Program-made: the position numbers and the translations under genes
The notes under the pieces: model-generated
What the model saw: only the letters and a program-made list of their open reading frames with translations
What the model was told of the DNA's origin: nothing
Database searches by the model: none
Assembly (NCBI GenBank): GCA_963931865.1
Contig: OZ007506.1
Location: 12,430,610 to 12,494,609 of the forward strand
Length of the DNA stretch: 64,000 nt
Source: Axinella damicornis
Lineage: Eukaryota > Porifera > Demospongiae > Axinellida > Axinellidae
Reading direction: 5' to 3'
Shown: positions 44,226 to 57,076 of the stretch, one piece after another
Position numbering within the stretch: position 1 is the first letter of the stretch
Layout: every line of letters starts with the position of its first letter

Positions 44226-44557
44226 GACTGTAACAATTCCTTTGTTAACTAGGAGTAAAAGCCTCAGAATGTTTTTCCATCATTAGCAGCCAACAGAATG
44301 GAATTACATTATCAACAGTGTCTTTGCATGTACATGACCATGCCTGACCTTCTCTGCTTTTAAGATCATGCCAGAAAGGAGGAGGATTTGAAAGCGGTGC
44401 AGGGGTGTGCAGCCAGGTGAAAATGTGTCAAGTGGGACAAACTAGACCATTGAGAAATGCTGGTCTGAGAAACGCCGAAGGCATGCCTTTCCGTTCTTTA
44501 TACCGTAGTCTATTTGATTCTTGTATACTTTCCTTATTCGGAGTACCTTAAAATCTG

Positions 44558-44591
<34 letters not shown>

Positions 44592-44603
44592 GCTGTTGTT
44601 GTT
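44558..44603. repeat. TTG microsatellite
   Basis: About 14 TTG units with one interruption, in the last intron of the DUF7869 gene. Confidence 0.93.
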
Positions 44604-47600
44604 TGTTATTCCAATACATTTGCTGTTGAACTTTTGGGGTTGTGTAAAGTTTATGAACTATATAAATCCAGCCAACTGTAGCTATAATACCACATGTCAC
44701 TATGCCCATGCAGTAACGACTGAATCAATTTTTATCTCTTGAGAGAAATCATCCCGGGATTGCTTACACAGAAGGACTAGCTATATATACGCTCCCCCAA
44801 GTTTAGAAAAGACAATTTAGTTCATTGGCTGTGGATTGCTATAGTAATTATACCTTGGGCTGTGCTGCATTCTCTGCTTGGTGTAGTTGGGCAATGAGTG
44901 GAGGGATATGTACCCTCTCTGGAGCAGTTGCCTCTGCCGGTACAAGTAGATCCAGAAGCCAATTTGGAGGATCTTCTGGAAGACATCCATAGGATTCATT
45001 GAACGATTCTGTAAACGTGGTCCACCACAGTGCAGCTGCCTCATCAAAAACACCCGCTGCCTCATACTTCTTTGAATCTGCGCTGAGGCGAGAGATGTCC
45101 ACCTTGTCAAGCTTGGGCTCAACAAGAGCAGGCGAACCTTCAGGCAAATTCTGGGAAAAGAAATTGATAATGATAGTTATAATTATACCCTTGACTACAA
45201 CTTACATCAATTTAGGCATGACAATGCATTATTCACCTTCAACAGCTTCAAACCACTTCCAGATGGCTCCCAAGGTTTGTGTGACCACTGCTTATAGAAC
45301 ATCTCTGCCCTCCCTTCCGCATTTCTCTTGAACAAAAAGACGTGTGGTATGGTATGACGGTGTATTTCGTCGAGACAAGGACCAATCCAGTTCCTAATGT
45401 CGAACACATGTTGGAGAGTGGTCACGTCCCGGACGGTCTGGTTCGACTTGCGAAATTGATCATGCATCTCTGCAAAACAAGTTCAATATTGGTACGACAT
45501 CATGACATTCAATTGCACAAGAAAAGCCGAAAGCAATTCTCTAAAAAGGATTTTAGTGATGGCCTGCCATAGTCCACATCTCAACAAAGCTATAGGGAAA
45601 TACCATTACCAATCCATTAGTAATTACAACTTGAACAGCTACTCAACTACAAACTGTAAACTTGTTGCTATACTGTAATAGCTAAGAAATGAACATTCTA
45701 GAATAATATCAGGATCAATCCCTGTTGTCATAATTATAGCTACATCCCATTCTTCACCGCTCAAAGAAAACAGGTTCACCCATCCTCAGTCCTGTCCAAT
45801 CCCTATAATCAACATACATACTGTTTATGCATGTATATAACACATAATATACCTGGCATGGACAGAGCAGAATTCTTGTGTAGTTGCCTGGATAAGCAGC
45901 TAAAGCTCTGATCGATGTCTTCATGTGTATGGCCGACCATCAAAAAGCCAAGTTCAATCTGTATGAAGATAAAAGCGGAAACATAATGATTGATTCCCCT
46001 TTCCTATTCCCCTTTGTACATTGTGTAACAGTGTTAGAGACCGAATTGTGGTTGTAACTCAACTCCATGTAGTGTTAACTGTGGCAAATTACTTCTGTTA
46101 GATTCAGGTTACGCATATTCATCAATACTCTATCATCTAACTCTAACTTAAGCTTCAATTTACCTCAAAAAAGATCTTCTTTTCGACAAGATATGCACAA
46201 AACCCCATGATGTACTTGTTCTTATTTTCTCTGACGCAATTGTCCATTTGTAGTAGCAATCGGCGAGCAAGTGGTTTCTTTTGGCATAACTCAATGAGGG
46301 TCAACAAGAGGCATGTCAAGGTAAGATTCGTGTCATGTGGCCATTGCAGAAAATCGAAATAACCGAAGTTCCCAACTCCATGGACAAGGCATCCAGTGAG
46401 ATGTGTACGCAAACACCATAGGTTTTGGCATGATTTTGGCTGGCGAAGTAGGTGAGGAAGATTGGTTTTATTTTGATCCATTCCATCTACTATTATTGAA
46501 GTGAACTCAGTGGGATTCTCGATTCCAGCTAGACGATTTGAGTAATAGCGCTTTCTTTCTTGCCTGTTTGTAGAAACAAAAGACCAGATTCAGAATGATA
46601 TTATGTCATGCATGCAGGAAGAACTATTGGTGTAAAGTAGCTAGTGCCCCTACATGAAGCCACCCTGGGAACCTAGTGCAGTGCTAAGGGTATATACAAT
46701 ATCATGCTATTCTCCATGAACTGGCATGAATCCACAAAACGGTGTCTTACTCTTGGAGTTTCAGGTGCTCTTGCAGCAATTCTCTCAGTCTTCTTTTTTC
46801 TTCCCTGGTTGCAGTACCCTTGTACATCTCATTTTTGATCAAGGTGCAGAAATTACACTTTGTAAATCTGCACTCCTGTATATATGAATCAAATTTAATG
46901 TCAAGGTTAATAGGGGTTTAATGGTCCTATATTATTATTGCGGTGAATTGTAAATTCCTGCAAGCACTGTTCAAAACTTCTAAGGTGTTGTGAAGTTGGC
47001 CTATGGACAGTGCATACCTCCATGCAGGGATTGAAATGATTTGTATCATAAGACGGTAACATCAACTTACCTTTGGAATGGTCACATTGGGAAAATGATT
47101 CCTGTACAATTTGTTGAATTGTGAAAAACACACTGCTTCTTCTTCATTGCCTCTGTAAAGCGTTTCGACCATGTAATTGTAGATGGAGCGCTCTGTTAAA
47201 CATGATGGAAGATATATGCCATCTTTATCTGGCCTTTTATCTCCAACCCTGTCGAAATATGATGCCATCCATGCAATTGCCTGCTGGGATTTTGCTGAAA
47301 GCGACCGGGATCGGCGTTCACCAGCTTCTGACTGGCCACTCAGAAATTACTTACGGACTTCGTAGAAGCGGCTTTGACTGATAGAGAATGCAGCTAACCA
47401 CACTGGTTGACACACCTCCTTCCCACAGAGAACGAATGACATGTTGTTTGGATCTTTTGTCCCAACTTCATTGAGTGGACAATGACTAGCAAAATAGTCG
47501 AATAACCACTGCCGCTGTTGGTAGGAGGTCTTGGACGAAAACCCAGCGTGAGACTGAATGATCTCAAATTCAGTTAACTCGTGAACACGAGTTGCACAGC

Positions 47601-48078
47601 GATCATCACAACCATCCATCTCAATCACAGTAAATACTTGCCATGCATCCTCGTAGGAGCAGCTAGCATTCATAAGGGTCTTCCTTTTGGGCTTTCTCGG
47701 ACTCCTCCGAACAGCGGCAGCAGGTATCTGTTTCCGAGTAGGTGCCATTACTACGACGGAGGGAACGCTTAGAGGAGCAGTAGTAAACTCAGAGCTGTTG
47801 GAAGTTTGCGATCCACTAGAAATGGAGGGAGACCAGGCAGTTACCTCCCATTCGATGTCTGGCTCACTGCACCGTCCATCGCTCATCACTTGAGCTTCGC
47901 TAGCTTCGTTATCCGACCAGTCGCACACTTTCCATTCATCCCCACTCTCATTCTGGGAACTACTTGTCCACTCACAGGTATTGAAGCTACGTCCTGTTGT
48001 CTGACTGAGTGGTAAGTCGGATGAAGACGAGTTACGCGACGCACAGCCCATCGGGGAGGCGCTCCCGGTCTGTGCCAT

Positions 48079-48404
48079 TGCTCGAAACCAAATAACGCAC
48101 ATTACCAGTGCAGCAGTACACTGGCTGCAGACTACATAGCTAAGTATAGAAGCTTGCAAAAGAACACCAAAACCAGTACGGCCGTACGCTAGGAACCTAA
48201 AAGAACACTTCAATAATAATTATAAACACTGGTTGGCGCGTAGCAACTTTCACACCCAGGATCCATACCATACTGTGATACGAATCCAAGACGAGCCGGC
48301 CATGTATATAAGCATTATGCCATTTCATCCTGAGACCAAACTGTGATTGGAACAGCGACAAGCACAGCGCTAGTTCAATCGATTCTATCTCGACGTATCC
48401 CAAT
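48079..48404. promoter_or_regulatory. Putative shared promoter of the divergent pair
   Basis: Only 326 bp separate the start codons of the DUF7869 gene (minus) and the ParB-MTase gene (plus). No TATA box is evident in a convincing position. The assignment rests on the head-to-head arrangement. Confidence 0.5.
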
Positions 48405-51400
48405 ATGCCGTTGCCACTACTTTGGTCTTTCGTGCGCCGATCTGGCAAGCTGTATGTGAAGTCGGGGAGCGATGTGAAACTGAACTTTGGTCCAGTGGCT
48501 GGTATACGACCCGCCCGAAAGCAGTACCACATCAGGGTAAGTGAATATGTTTTCCTTTACTAGGCCTACATGTTTGAAGAACGATCGACTAAATTGACAT
48601 TTAACTTGATGCATAATTAAGTAGAGTTAGACTTTTGAACAGCGATTTATCTTACATACATGTGTGAGGTATATTGCTTGCAGGAATCTCAGGTAGACAC
48701 TGGTAGGCCTTGACAAATTATGCTTTTTTCTCCCTATTATTCCATCCCCCTATTCTCAGCATTAATTTTATGCCTATTATGCATTAAAGTTTTATTCTCA
48801 ACATTATTCTTCACACTATCCACTAGCGTTCATTGTACTGCAGATACGGAAACATAACACTCTAACATGCTAACATTAATTTTTAGTGTGCGCGGTTGTG
48901 GCTTCGCAAGAGAGGCCTGCATGACTAGCGCCTGTGAACTTGTAGCTATGTGATTGTCAATGCAACAGTAAGCTAGAGCAAGCAGTTTAGTACAGCATCA
49001 ATGATAAGTATTGGGCAAATGTAGCCTATAAATTTCACAGGTTTGTGTGATTCCAGCATAATTCTCTTATGCTCTTCAGTACGTACCTATTACTATTATG
49101 CTAGCATAATTTGTCAAGACCTATACACTGGCTGATGAGGCATTCCTGTCGAACATTAATGTATCTTCTTTGTATCCAGCTATGTAGCTACATAACTACG
49201 CTACATGCAAATGCATTTCTCTTCAGATCAAATTTCATGATGACACAAATGCACGGATGCTGTCGCTGAATGCTTTCAGCTGGGACGAAAACGAAATTTG
49301 TGGCCATTTCCAAGGATGTGGCAACAATGATGGATTCATGCGGGTGTGGGCAGAGCATGTCAAACCGTTCCTTGATCCACTGAATGGCAACTTCACTGGA
49401 CCACCAGATTCAAGCAGTCAGGACAAATCTACAGTCGAGACCACAACTGGCAGCAGCATTGGACAGTCACATTTGAGCGATACCGAACCCAGACGAAAAA
49501 GGAAATTGCTTAGCGAAACACCTCCAAGCTTGCTCCCAGCTAGCAAGGCTGCCAAGCTGCAGGTAACCGCTGATTTGGATTCTGCTCGTATATCTGATTC
49601 AGCTGATGAGAGCACCATGGATGCAACCATACAAAAACACTTTATTGGTAAGTCAGTTTTCATAATTTGTGAACTCGGTATCTATAGGAATAATTACTTC
49701 TAGCCAATTATCCCATGGAAGCCTGATGCACAATTGTGTCTTGTGTTGGAGCGATTATGCACTGAGGTGCATGATGTTGCCTTCCTTTCATCTGCCATAG
49801 GCAGTGCTGCTTGCCATCTGTTGTGTTTGCAATTACATTGCTAAAATTGGGGTGCTCATTGCATGACAATGCACGTTCCAGAATAGCACCCTGGGGTGCT
49901 GCAGTGGTTTCCATGGTAGCGTAGTATTGTACACATATGCACATGACAGAGACACTTCATTATATTATATATATACATACAGGTGTTTATATGCTTCCAG
50001 TTTCATCTCTTGTGGAGCCCAGCGATGATCTCCTAGTCAGAGATAAGAATGTGCAGCACATTGAGGCTTTGAAGAAGGAAATTCAAACGAATCCTACAAC
50101 GGATGTGCAGCCAATGTTGTGCATTGTGCGCATGAAAGGAGATGACAAATTCGATCCGAAATTGAAGGAAGGATACCTATTTGAAACAATCGGTGGCAAC
50201 AACTCCCGTGAAGCGTACCAACAGTTATTGAAAGAAAAACCAGAACTTAAGAGGAAGAAGGTCTTCACTCATCGATTGTGTTCTGTATATACAAGAATGG
50301 AAAGGCAGCTTGCCCTGAGACTTGCATCGAAGCATAATCGAGCGACTGCGTTTTACTTGGAAACATCAACATGGGATAAGGTACCTATAATTATAATATA
50401 ATATTATGCTCATTGCTTGTATTATATGGATGCCTCGTATCTGCAGTGTAGTGATACATGCACGTATAGCTGTGATACATTCATGCAGCAGGATACATGC
50501 ATGTAGACCTGTGATCTCAGGTCACTATCTATACCAAAATATAAACTGGATTTTCAATGTCATAAACATGCTCTACATCTGTGTTTTCATCTGACTAGAT
50601 CAATCTGTGCCATAATCTCCTTCCTGAGTCTGAGACTCATGATAGGCCCCCACCTGGTTGGAAAAAAGCTTGTGCAGCGACTTTGGCTCAAACTGTAAGT
50701 AGTTGTGTAAGATGTCTGTGTGTTTGTGCTCAGCCAAAATGTGCAGGTATTGTAATATATGCCATGGCAACCTTTGTTTTATCATGGTTACCATGGACGC
50801 CACTTTAACACCCCAGGCATATTTTTTGATAACATCTCAATTTTGGCAGTGCAGCTGTAAAATGATTCTAGAAGCTGGTACCAGTACACAAAATGTAATG
50901 TGTTAGTGTAAATAATAAATTCTGATAGACATGTCGACAAAAGTACTAGCTACAAGTGGTAACCAAACTCATGTTTAGAATAAACTGTGGGTCCATGGTA
51001 CACAAGAGATAGACAGACAGGTGACTCCTAAACAGTAATACAAAAATTATTCAACTTAAGGATAGCTACACTGTCGTAGCCTCATTCCTCCACTCACACA
51101 GTCATGCCGTTTACTTACTCAAACACATTAAACCATAAACATCAGTATAATTATAATATATAGATACTTTGATTTGCTGTATGCATATTATGTCCTGTAT
51201 TGTGCAGGTAGAGCAATTGGATGACAGCATGATATTCTACCTGGCTGCTCTTCCAGCTAACTCGTTTAGCACATTAAAGCAGATTTACTGTCTACACACG
51301 AAAGCAAAACTCAAGGGGCAGGTACTCTCGCATACAAAGAAAGGGACAGCTGCGAAGCCACCTGATTTGAAGGCCAGCAACTTTAAGTGCCTCCGGGGCA

Positions 51401-54400
51401 TCGAGGCCTCAGTCGTGAGCCGACTGCTCTGCGAGCTCAAGGAGTGCAAGATTTCGATAAGAGAGCTCTCCAGTGAATGCAAGTCAATCAAGCAGCTGCA
51501 TAAGGTGCAGGTAGCATTTTTGAAGGGAACTAATTCCATTAGTTGGGAAGCCGCTACGCAGAAATTTCCCAAGTATGCCACGGCAGCCCAACTAGAACCC
51601 TTCAAGAAACTGAACTTTTCGGGCCCTGGCCTACCGGAACAGTTCATGCGGTTCTGCCAGCGAGCCGTGGCCCATGGCCAGAGTGATTTCAATGCTGCTG
51701 AGTCTTGTCTGAATGAGAGCGACAATTCATTCTGCATCACGAGGAGACAGGACTGTGTGGGAATATTTTGGAAACATGACATCAAAGAGGTGACTTCTGA
51801 GAAGTTGGCAACTGTTTTACGTTCCTTCGGTATCCAAAGTTTCCCAGGATTCTCCCTGGCAATGTTTGACCTTCCAAATGGCAAGGGAGTCCAGCAACAG
51901 GTGAATATGCACTTTTTTTTTAATGTGTTCAAATATCCTATCCTTGTACAAATGTATGATTTCTACTTGGCCATTATACGGCATGATTGTTTGTTTCATA
52001 GGCGTGGGCTGCAGAAGATTCAAAGCAGCTACTCCTCCTGGTTCGCGCTGTCAACTACACTGTCAGCTGCCAGAACTTTAATGTGGTGTTTGTGGCTCCC
52101 CTGGTACTGCTCAGTTCAATTGCCGAAGCTGTACAACGTCATGGAGATGCTGTGCAGCTGGCTGTATGCAGCTTCTCTGACAAAGCACAAGGTATGAGAT
52201 TTTATAATACCAGTTGTGCTGCTAGTGTAGGTACGTAAGAAACCTCTTATACCATGTACAGTCGAATCGCCAGCGTATATACAAGAAGTACATACCCGTG
52301 CATACTGAATTATTTGCGTGTACGGAGCGCGTTGCTCAACTTGACCTTTGACATGAGCTGCCTTGGTTACAAAACCTCACCGCGCTTCAACAGGAAGCAA
52401 CTTCAGGTCCCCCACGGAGTGCTCACGCGTGCAGGAGCGGCGGCACTACATATCAGTGCAAGTTGGAGATGCCTAACAGCTTGTACGCCAAAGTTACAGC
52501 TAAGATAGCCAGGAGAGGGGGGTTTTGGGTAAGCTGAACATGACCTGGGGCCATTTCCAGCTTCCTGGAGATTCAGGCAAAGGAACGGTAAATTTTAATG
52601 GTGTTGATAGTACACTTTCAAGAAAAATAATGTATTCCTGTGTCCCACTCTGTGCTTGGGAGATATGAGGGACTGAATTGCATGCAATTTCAGTGCTCGT
52701 AGTGGTAGCTAACTAGACAGGACAAAAAGTCACAGTAAAACTTCTAATGCTGAAGGACTTCTATTAGCATGCTAGTGTTGATTCCACAGTATGGCTAGCT
52801 CCAGGAATGCCACGAGGGTCCTTGCGGGCTGTGCCATTGTCAATCCAGCAAGTTCACTCATGCCAAGGGGGTTGATGTCCTGCAGTACCAGTTCGTATGT
52901 GAGGTAGAGAACACAAACGTTGATAAGTCCACTTGTATAGGCTATGCATACTCTACAGCTACACAGAAATGCACACCATGGTGGAAGCAGTGTTCTAGAC
53001 AGAATACAGGGAAGTGCAGCATACAAAGTTGTGAAGATAAGGGATCTAGAAACCCGAGGGCCCTGGGCTATAGAGTCCCGAGTGCAGCAAGGGTGCTACT
53101 AAGGGCCCCGAGGGTTTCTAAATCACGTAGATCCCATTGGTCTCAGTGTCTAACCAATTTAGAGTATAGCAACGGTAACTACGCTAGTGCTTCCGTTGTC
53201 AACAAAAGAACCTATGAGTCGAAGGTCCTTTTCAACAAAATAACAGACTGGAAACAAGTACAAGGCAGATACTAGCGCTGTGTGCCCTTCGCTTAGCCTC
53301 GTTCCCAGGCCCGAGACGGCGAGGAGAAAAGGGCCTGGTTTCCAGGACGGTTCAACAATCGAAGTCTACTCAATTCCCGTCTCGGGCCTGGGAACGAGGC
53401 TAGCCCTCGCAGCGCTTGGGACGCTACAGCCCAGGGCCCTCAGGTTTCTAGATCCCTTGCTCTCAGAGTCTAAAGAACAGCAACGGTAACTACACTAGCG
53501 CTCCAGTTTTCAACCTACGAATGGAGGTCCGAAGTAACAGACTGGCTACGAGTACAAGGCAGATGACATACGAGTGACTTACGTGCACGAGCAGTCATAT
53601 GGCTCTGCCCCTCAACTTGGCTCCACCCCACCAGTGCCATCATTTACCGCTTAGCTCCTCCTTCGAGCTCTCGTGTACTGATGTAGCCGTCCAACAGAAA
53701 CGAACACAGCCTGAGTGAGAAGTATGCAGACACATGTGCACTGCCTATAATTCTAAGCAGCTGCATGCTAGGCCAATATGTAGTTGCCATGGGTTTCAAG
53801 TTGGCAGTAAACAATAATTGTGTATCCTGGGGGCTCAATAGAAAACCCTGTAGGAGGTTTTCTAATGAAAATGAGGTTTCTATCCGATTTGTGAGTAATC
53901 TGATTTGTGGAATTGGTTCTACTCTAATGCTTGAAAGACGAACTTCCTGCAGAGGTGTGGCTACCAGGACACTTTGGCCCCTCCAACATACTTGTAAATT
54001 CTGAACACATGTGACAAACTATTCTCGTGTGCAGAACTGCACCTTCAGCTTCAGGACGCAGCTAGAATATCTAGTGACAGAGCTATAAATGAACAAGTAA
54101 TTCAACGAGCATCTCCGGCTAGAGGCCAAAGTACACCGGGAAAATGGCGTTCAACAAAGGGTAAGGTGACAACTCGCCTCTAGCAGCGAGAAACAGACTA
54201 CTCTGTCTCCCAAAACTAGCTCTGTCACTAGATTCATAGCTAATTACCTTTTTGGAGACAGAGGATTGCGTTTGCGCGGATAAAGTACATTTCGCACACG
54301 AATGGCTGAAATAATGTGCAGATGCTTGTATACACGCTTAGATTTTACTTCCAGCCAACGGGTACTCTTAACCTTAAGTGCATCTCATTATTAGGCCATA

Positions 54401-57076
54401 TTTCCTTCCTGTGGAGATATGGGCACGTGCCTAATAACACGCGACTATGATATTATATCAGAGCTCCAACCCCTCCATTGTCTCAGTCACTAATATTGGC
54501 ATCATTTGGAGGTGACCACCTTATTCAAGTGACCGCTAATGCAGGTTTCACTGTACTCTAAATTGGCTAGACACTGAGCCAATGGGATCTACGCAATTTA
54601 GAAACCCTCGGGCCCTTAGTAGCACCCTCGCTGCGCTTGGGACGCTACAGCCCAGCGCCCTCAGGTTTCTAAATCGCGTAGATCCCTTGGTCTCAGTGTC
54701 AAACCTGTATAGGGTTCACCCGTACAACCAGGATTGACATAATATTATACCAGTAATCCCGAACCACTTGATGTGGTTGACCCTATACTGATTAGCCAGA
54801 ACCTGTCACTGGCAGATTTCAAACTCAATGCCATTGAGCAGAGTACCCTGGGTACACTGCAGACTGACCTTTCCACTCGATTTGTGCATACAACTCCAGC
54901 TACACGTTTCCTGCGCTTCCATCGCTGATAAACTGCATGAGAAAACAATCAGCAGATAAGGATGTATCAATGCACAGAAGTTGTCAGTCTCTTACACTCC
55001 TATTCAATCGAATACACCAAGTATAGCCCCACCGCCGCCACTATTTGATCACTCCCAGTATGAAATACAGCGGGGGGGGGGGGGGGGGGTCTGGGAGATC
55101 TGGTCATGTGCGATGACATCAGGTAGACAGATGGTACACACACAGGGGGGGCGGCGTTATATACCTGTCACGTCGATATGAAACCATACAAAGATGCTGG
55201 CCTAGCAAGTCTGGGTAAGGTGTCTGGTCACCGAACAGAAACGCTCACAAGTCTACTCATGATCCAGGCATCAAACTTCTGGCAAACTCACAAGTTCCTA
55301 CCACAAGCATATGAGGTATTCTACCGCTAAATTCCTCTCCCCGTATGTTGCTAAACGTTTCAGACCATCTTCACCATGAGGCAGAGAGCAGGCTAGAGGG
55401 CAGCCTTACTGCAGTGGTAGCAGATCTAGGGTAATCACATTGGACAGCCAGTTGAGCACATTCCGAGACAGTGCAACTGAACCAGTCAGTCTTTGGGCAT
55501 GGGGCCATTTACAGCTTCCTTCAGCTACAGTCTTCATTTTATCTCCAGCAACTCTCCCATTCATTAGCTACTGCCTGATATGCATAACTCTTGTGTACCA
55601 TGCCAAAGCGCTGTTCGTTTCTTAGTTCCTTTCCGTATACCCAGTATTTGTCTAACTCCCACTGTGACCAGGCAAATTCTACCCCCCTTTTGTTACTGTG
55701 GCTAGTTATTCTTTGCTATAAAGCAATACATACCTTTACTGATCCATGAGAAGTCCCATCAGCTCCGGTAAAGCTTCGATATCCGCCTTACGCAAGGCTC
55801 TGACAACCTCGAAGTGAGGCTCAGTGAGGATGATGTCCCCACGAGCATTCCGCCATTTTCATACTTCCGGTCATGAACGTGATGCAAATAAAATTGCACA
55901 TGATCGCATGCTGGCGATTCGACTGTGTATATTGCTAGAGCACTAGACGAGTTTTGCTAGAGCACGTCCCTCATATAGTGTCAAATATAATTAAATGATC
56001 AATTATTACTCGAGCACACATTAATTTTATGAAACTTGTGCGTCAAATTTCTGCAGGTAGAACCAACTCTGGCGTCTGCAAGCAGCTGCAAGAGACCACT
56101 CATGCTGTTATAGTAGTGCAATGCGGCAGCCCCCCTCCTCTCTCTCAGTTTGCTGAGAATTGCTTCAAGTATGAGAACGATCCACCATACCTCGCCGAAG
56201 ACAACCAGCCAGTCAATCCGGCCCAGAAGCCAGTGGCATTCTTCACCCAGCTGGTAGAACTATTCACTGCCAGGAATGATTGGGTGCTTGATGGACTGAG
56301 TGGTACAGGTATGTCCATTTTGTTCCTCTGATGCAACCTGATGATATCAGCACATAATTATTCAAAAGCATTCCACTGACCACATCAAAGGAACTTTACA
56401 GCAAATAGACTCCTGGTTATGAAGCTCAAGTTTAATTTTCAGAACTCAATGTCTATGAAATAGACGGGTTCGGAAATTTCAGAACTCAATGTCTGAAATT
56501 TCAGATATCTATGCCTATGAAATTTTTGAAACTGCAGGAACTTTCTGAAATTTCAGAACTAAATGTCTTGGAATTTTTTTTAATCTCTAAGAGTAATGTG
56601 AAATTAAGTTGCTTGCATGTCGAGAAATCCATGCAGTTTCTGAAATTTCAGAACTAAATGTCTTGGAATTTTTTTTTAATCTCTAAGAGTGATGTGAAAT
56701 TAAGTTGCTTGCATGTTGAGAAATCCATGCAGTCCCTTGCACACAATTGTCTGTCACTCAGTCTCCAAAATCACAATCTTGGAACTATGTAAATATTCCT
56801 GAACTCATGCATGCATGGGTACTGCAAGAGATATTAATGGTTGTGAAATCATGCCAGATGCAGATGTTGTGATGTTACAATTTGCATTTTTGGTATACAG
56901 GGTCAGCACTGATTGCTTCTCTTCAAGCGAACAGAAGTGCAGTTGCCGTGGAGAACAACCCCACACAGTTTCTCCACGGCAAACTCCGAGCTGTTTCTGT
57001 GCTGTCTGCGACAAATGCTGAAGAAGAGACTGGAGAAGAGACAAATGCTGAAAAAGAGACTGGAGAAAAGAACTAA
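48405..57076 (+). CDS. ParB-like domain fused to a beta-class DNA methyltransferase-like domain
   Basis: Eight exons: 48405-48536, 49227-49647, 49983-50380, 50599-50694, 51208-51900, 52002-52191, 56057-56308, 56901-57076. All join in phase to 785 residues and a stop. Residues 1-184 are of unknown family. About 190-317 fit a ParB/sulfiredoxin fold: LVRDKNVQHIEALKKEI, FETIGGNNSREAYQQLL (the G..xxR box) and QLALRLASKHN. About 318-550 are helical. From about 565 the order follows beta-class N6/N4 methyltransferases: the catalytic motif position reads FDLPNGKG (569-576) in place of the usual (D/N/S)PP(Y/F/W), then NFNVVFVAPLVLLSS, then KPVAFFTQLVELF and motif I VLDGLSGTG (720-728) with ANRSAVAVENN. 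ParB-methylase fusions are known from bacteria and phages; here the gene has introns. The DLPN variant questions catalysis. Exons 6 and 7 are 3.9 kb apart across repeats, so a missed exon is possible. Confidence 0.78.
53040..53140. mobile_element. Foldback MITE in the ParB-MTase intron
   Basis: GATCTAGAAACCCGAGGGCC is closed by GGGCCCCGAGGGTTTCTAAATC. Related copies lie at 54563-54705; a half copy lies at about 53405-53475. Confidence 0.75.
53294..53402. mobile_element. Palindromic MITE, TAGCCTCGTTCCC family
   Basis: 109-bp element with inverted ends of about 26 bp (TAGCCTCGTTCCCAGGCCCG). The flanks CCCTTCGCT and GCCCTCGCA are only loosely similar. It lies in the large intron of the ParB-MTase gene. 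Confidence 0.8.
54563..54705. mobile_element. Foldback MITE with long ends
   Basis: GACACTGAGCCAATGGGATC at the left is closed by GATCCCTTGGTCTCAGTGTC at the right. Inverted similarity continues through TTTAGAAACC. Confidence 0.85.
54753..54926 (+). other. Unidentified open frame, possible exon relic
   Basis: A 57-codon frame without a Met reads DVVDPILISQNLSLADFKLN, then TLGTLQTDLSTRF and a stop. It looks protein-like but matches nothing I know. It lies in the large ParB-MTase intron and may be a fragment of an inserted element. Confidence 0.25.
55072..55089. repeat. Poly-G tract, about 18 G
   Basis: An uninterrupted G run within the same intron. Confidence 0.85.
55736..55862 (-). other. 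Unidentified open frame, possible exon relic
   Basis: A minus-strand frame reads RGDIILTEPHFEVVRALRKA, then DIEALPELMGLLMDQ and a stop. It could be the last exon of an antisense gene or a relic. No family is recognised. Confidence 0.25.
56430..56740. repeat. GAAATTTC palindrome array with 93-bp duplication, right end
   Basis: Several CTGAAATTTCAGAACT words. A block from about 56547 is repeated from about 56640, including a run of eight to nine T and TTAAGTTGCTTGCATGT. It lies in the last intron of the ParB-MTase gene. Confidence 0.88.

Larger units (their letters stand above)
43508..48078 (-). pseudogene. DUF7869-like transposase-type gene, one in-frame stop
   Basis: Exons: 48078-47071, 46875-46751, 46563-46164, 45958-45853, 45469-45237, 45150-44854, 43915-43508. 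They join in phase over 859 codons. A TAA at 47349-47347 interrupts exon 1 (after FYEVRK, before FLSGQ); the frame is otherwise open. The order matches DUF7869-type proteins (name from memory): SFVLCGKEVC, AIAWMASYFDRVGDKRP, TIPKECRFTKCNFC, then IVDGMDQNK, LLLQMDNC and VGHTHEDIDQ, whose acidic residues form a D..D..D/E series like RNase H-fold transposases. The last exon encodes a small Tudor/chromo-like region (EIGEFVALRLAKYDD, VTVQWWMG). The start is chosen at MAQTGSAS, with G at -3 and +4. The stop may be a real inactivating mutation or a sequencing error. Confidence 0.78.

Noticed and set aside
47332..47354. A mini-intron removing the TAA in the DUF7869 gene
   Set aside because: The only GT..AG option is about 23 bp and would shift the frame; the sequence after TAA continues the family pattern directly.
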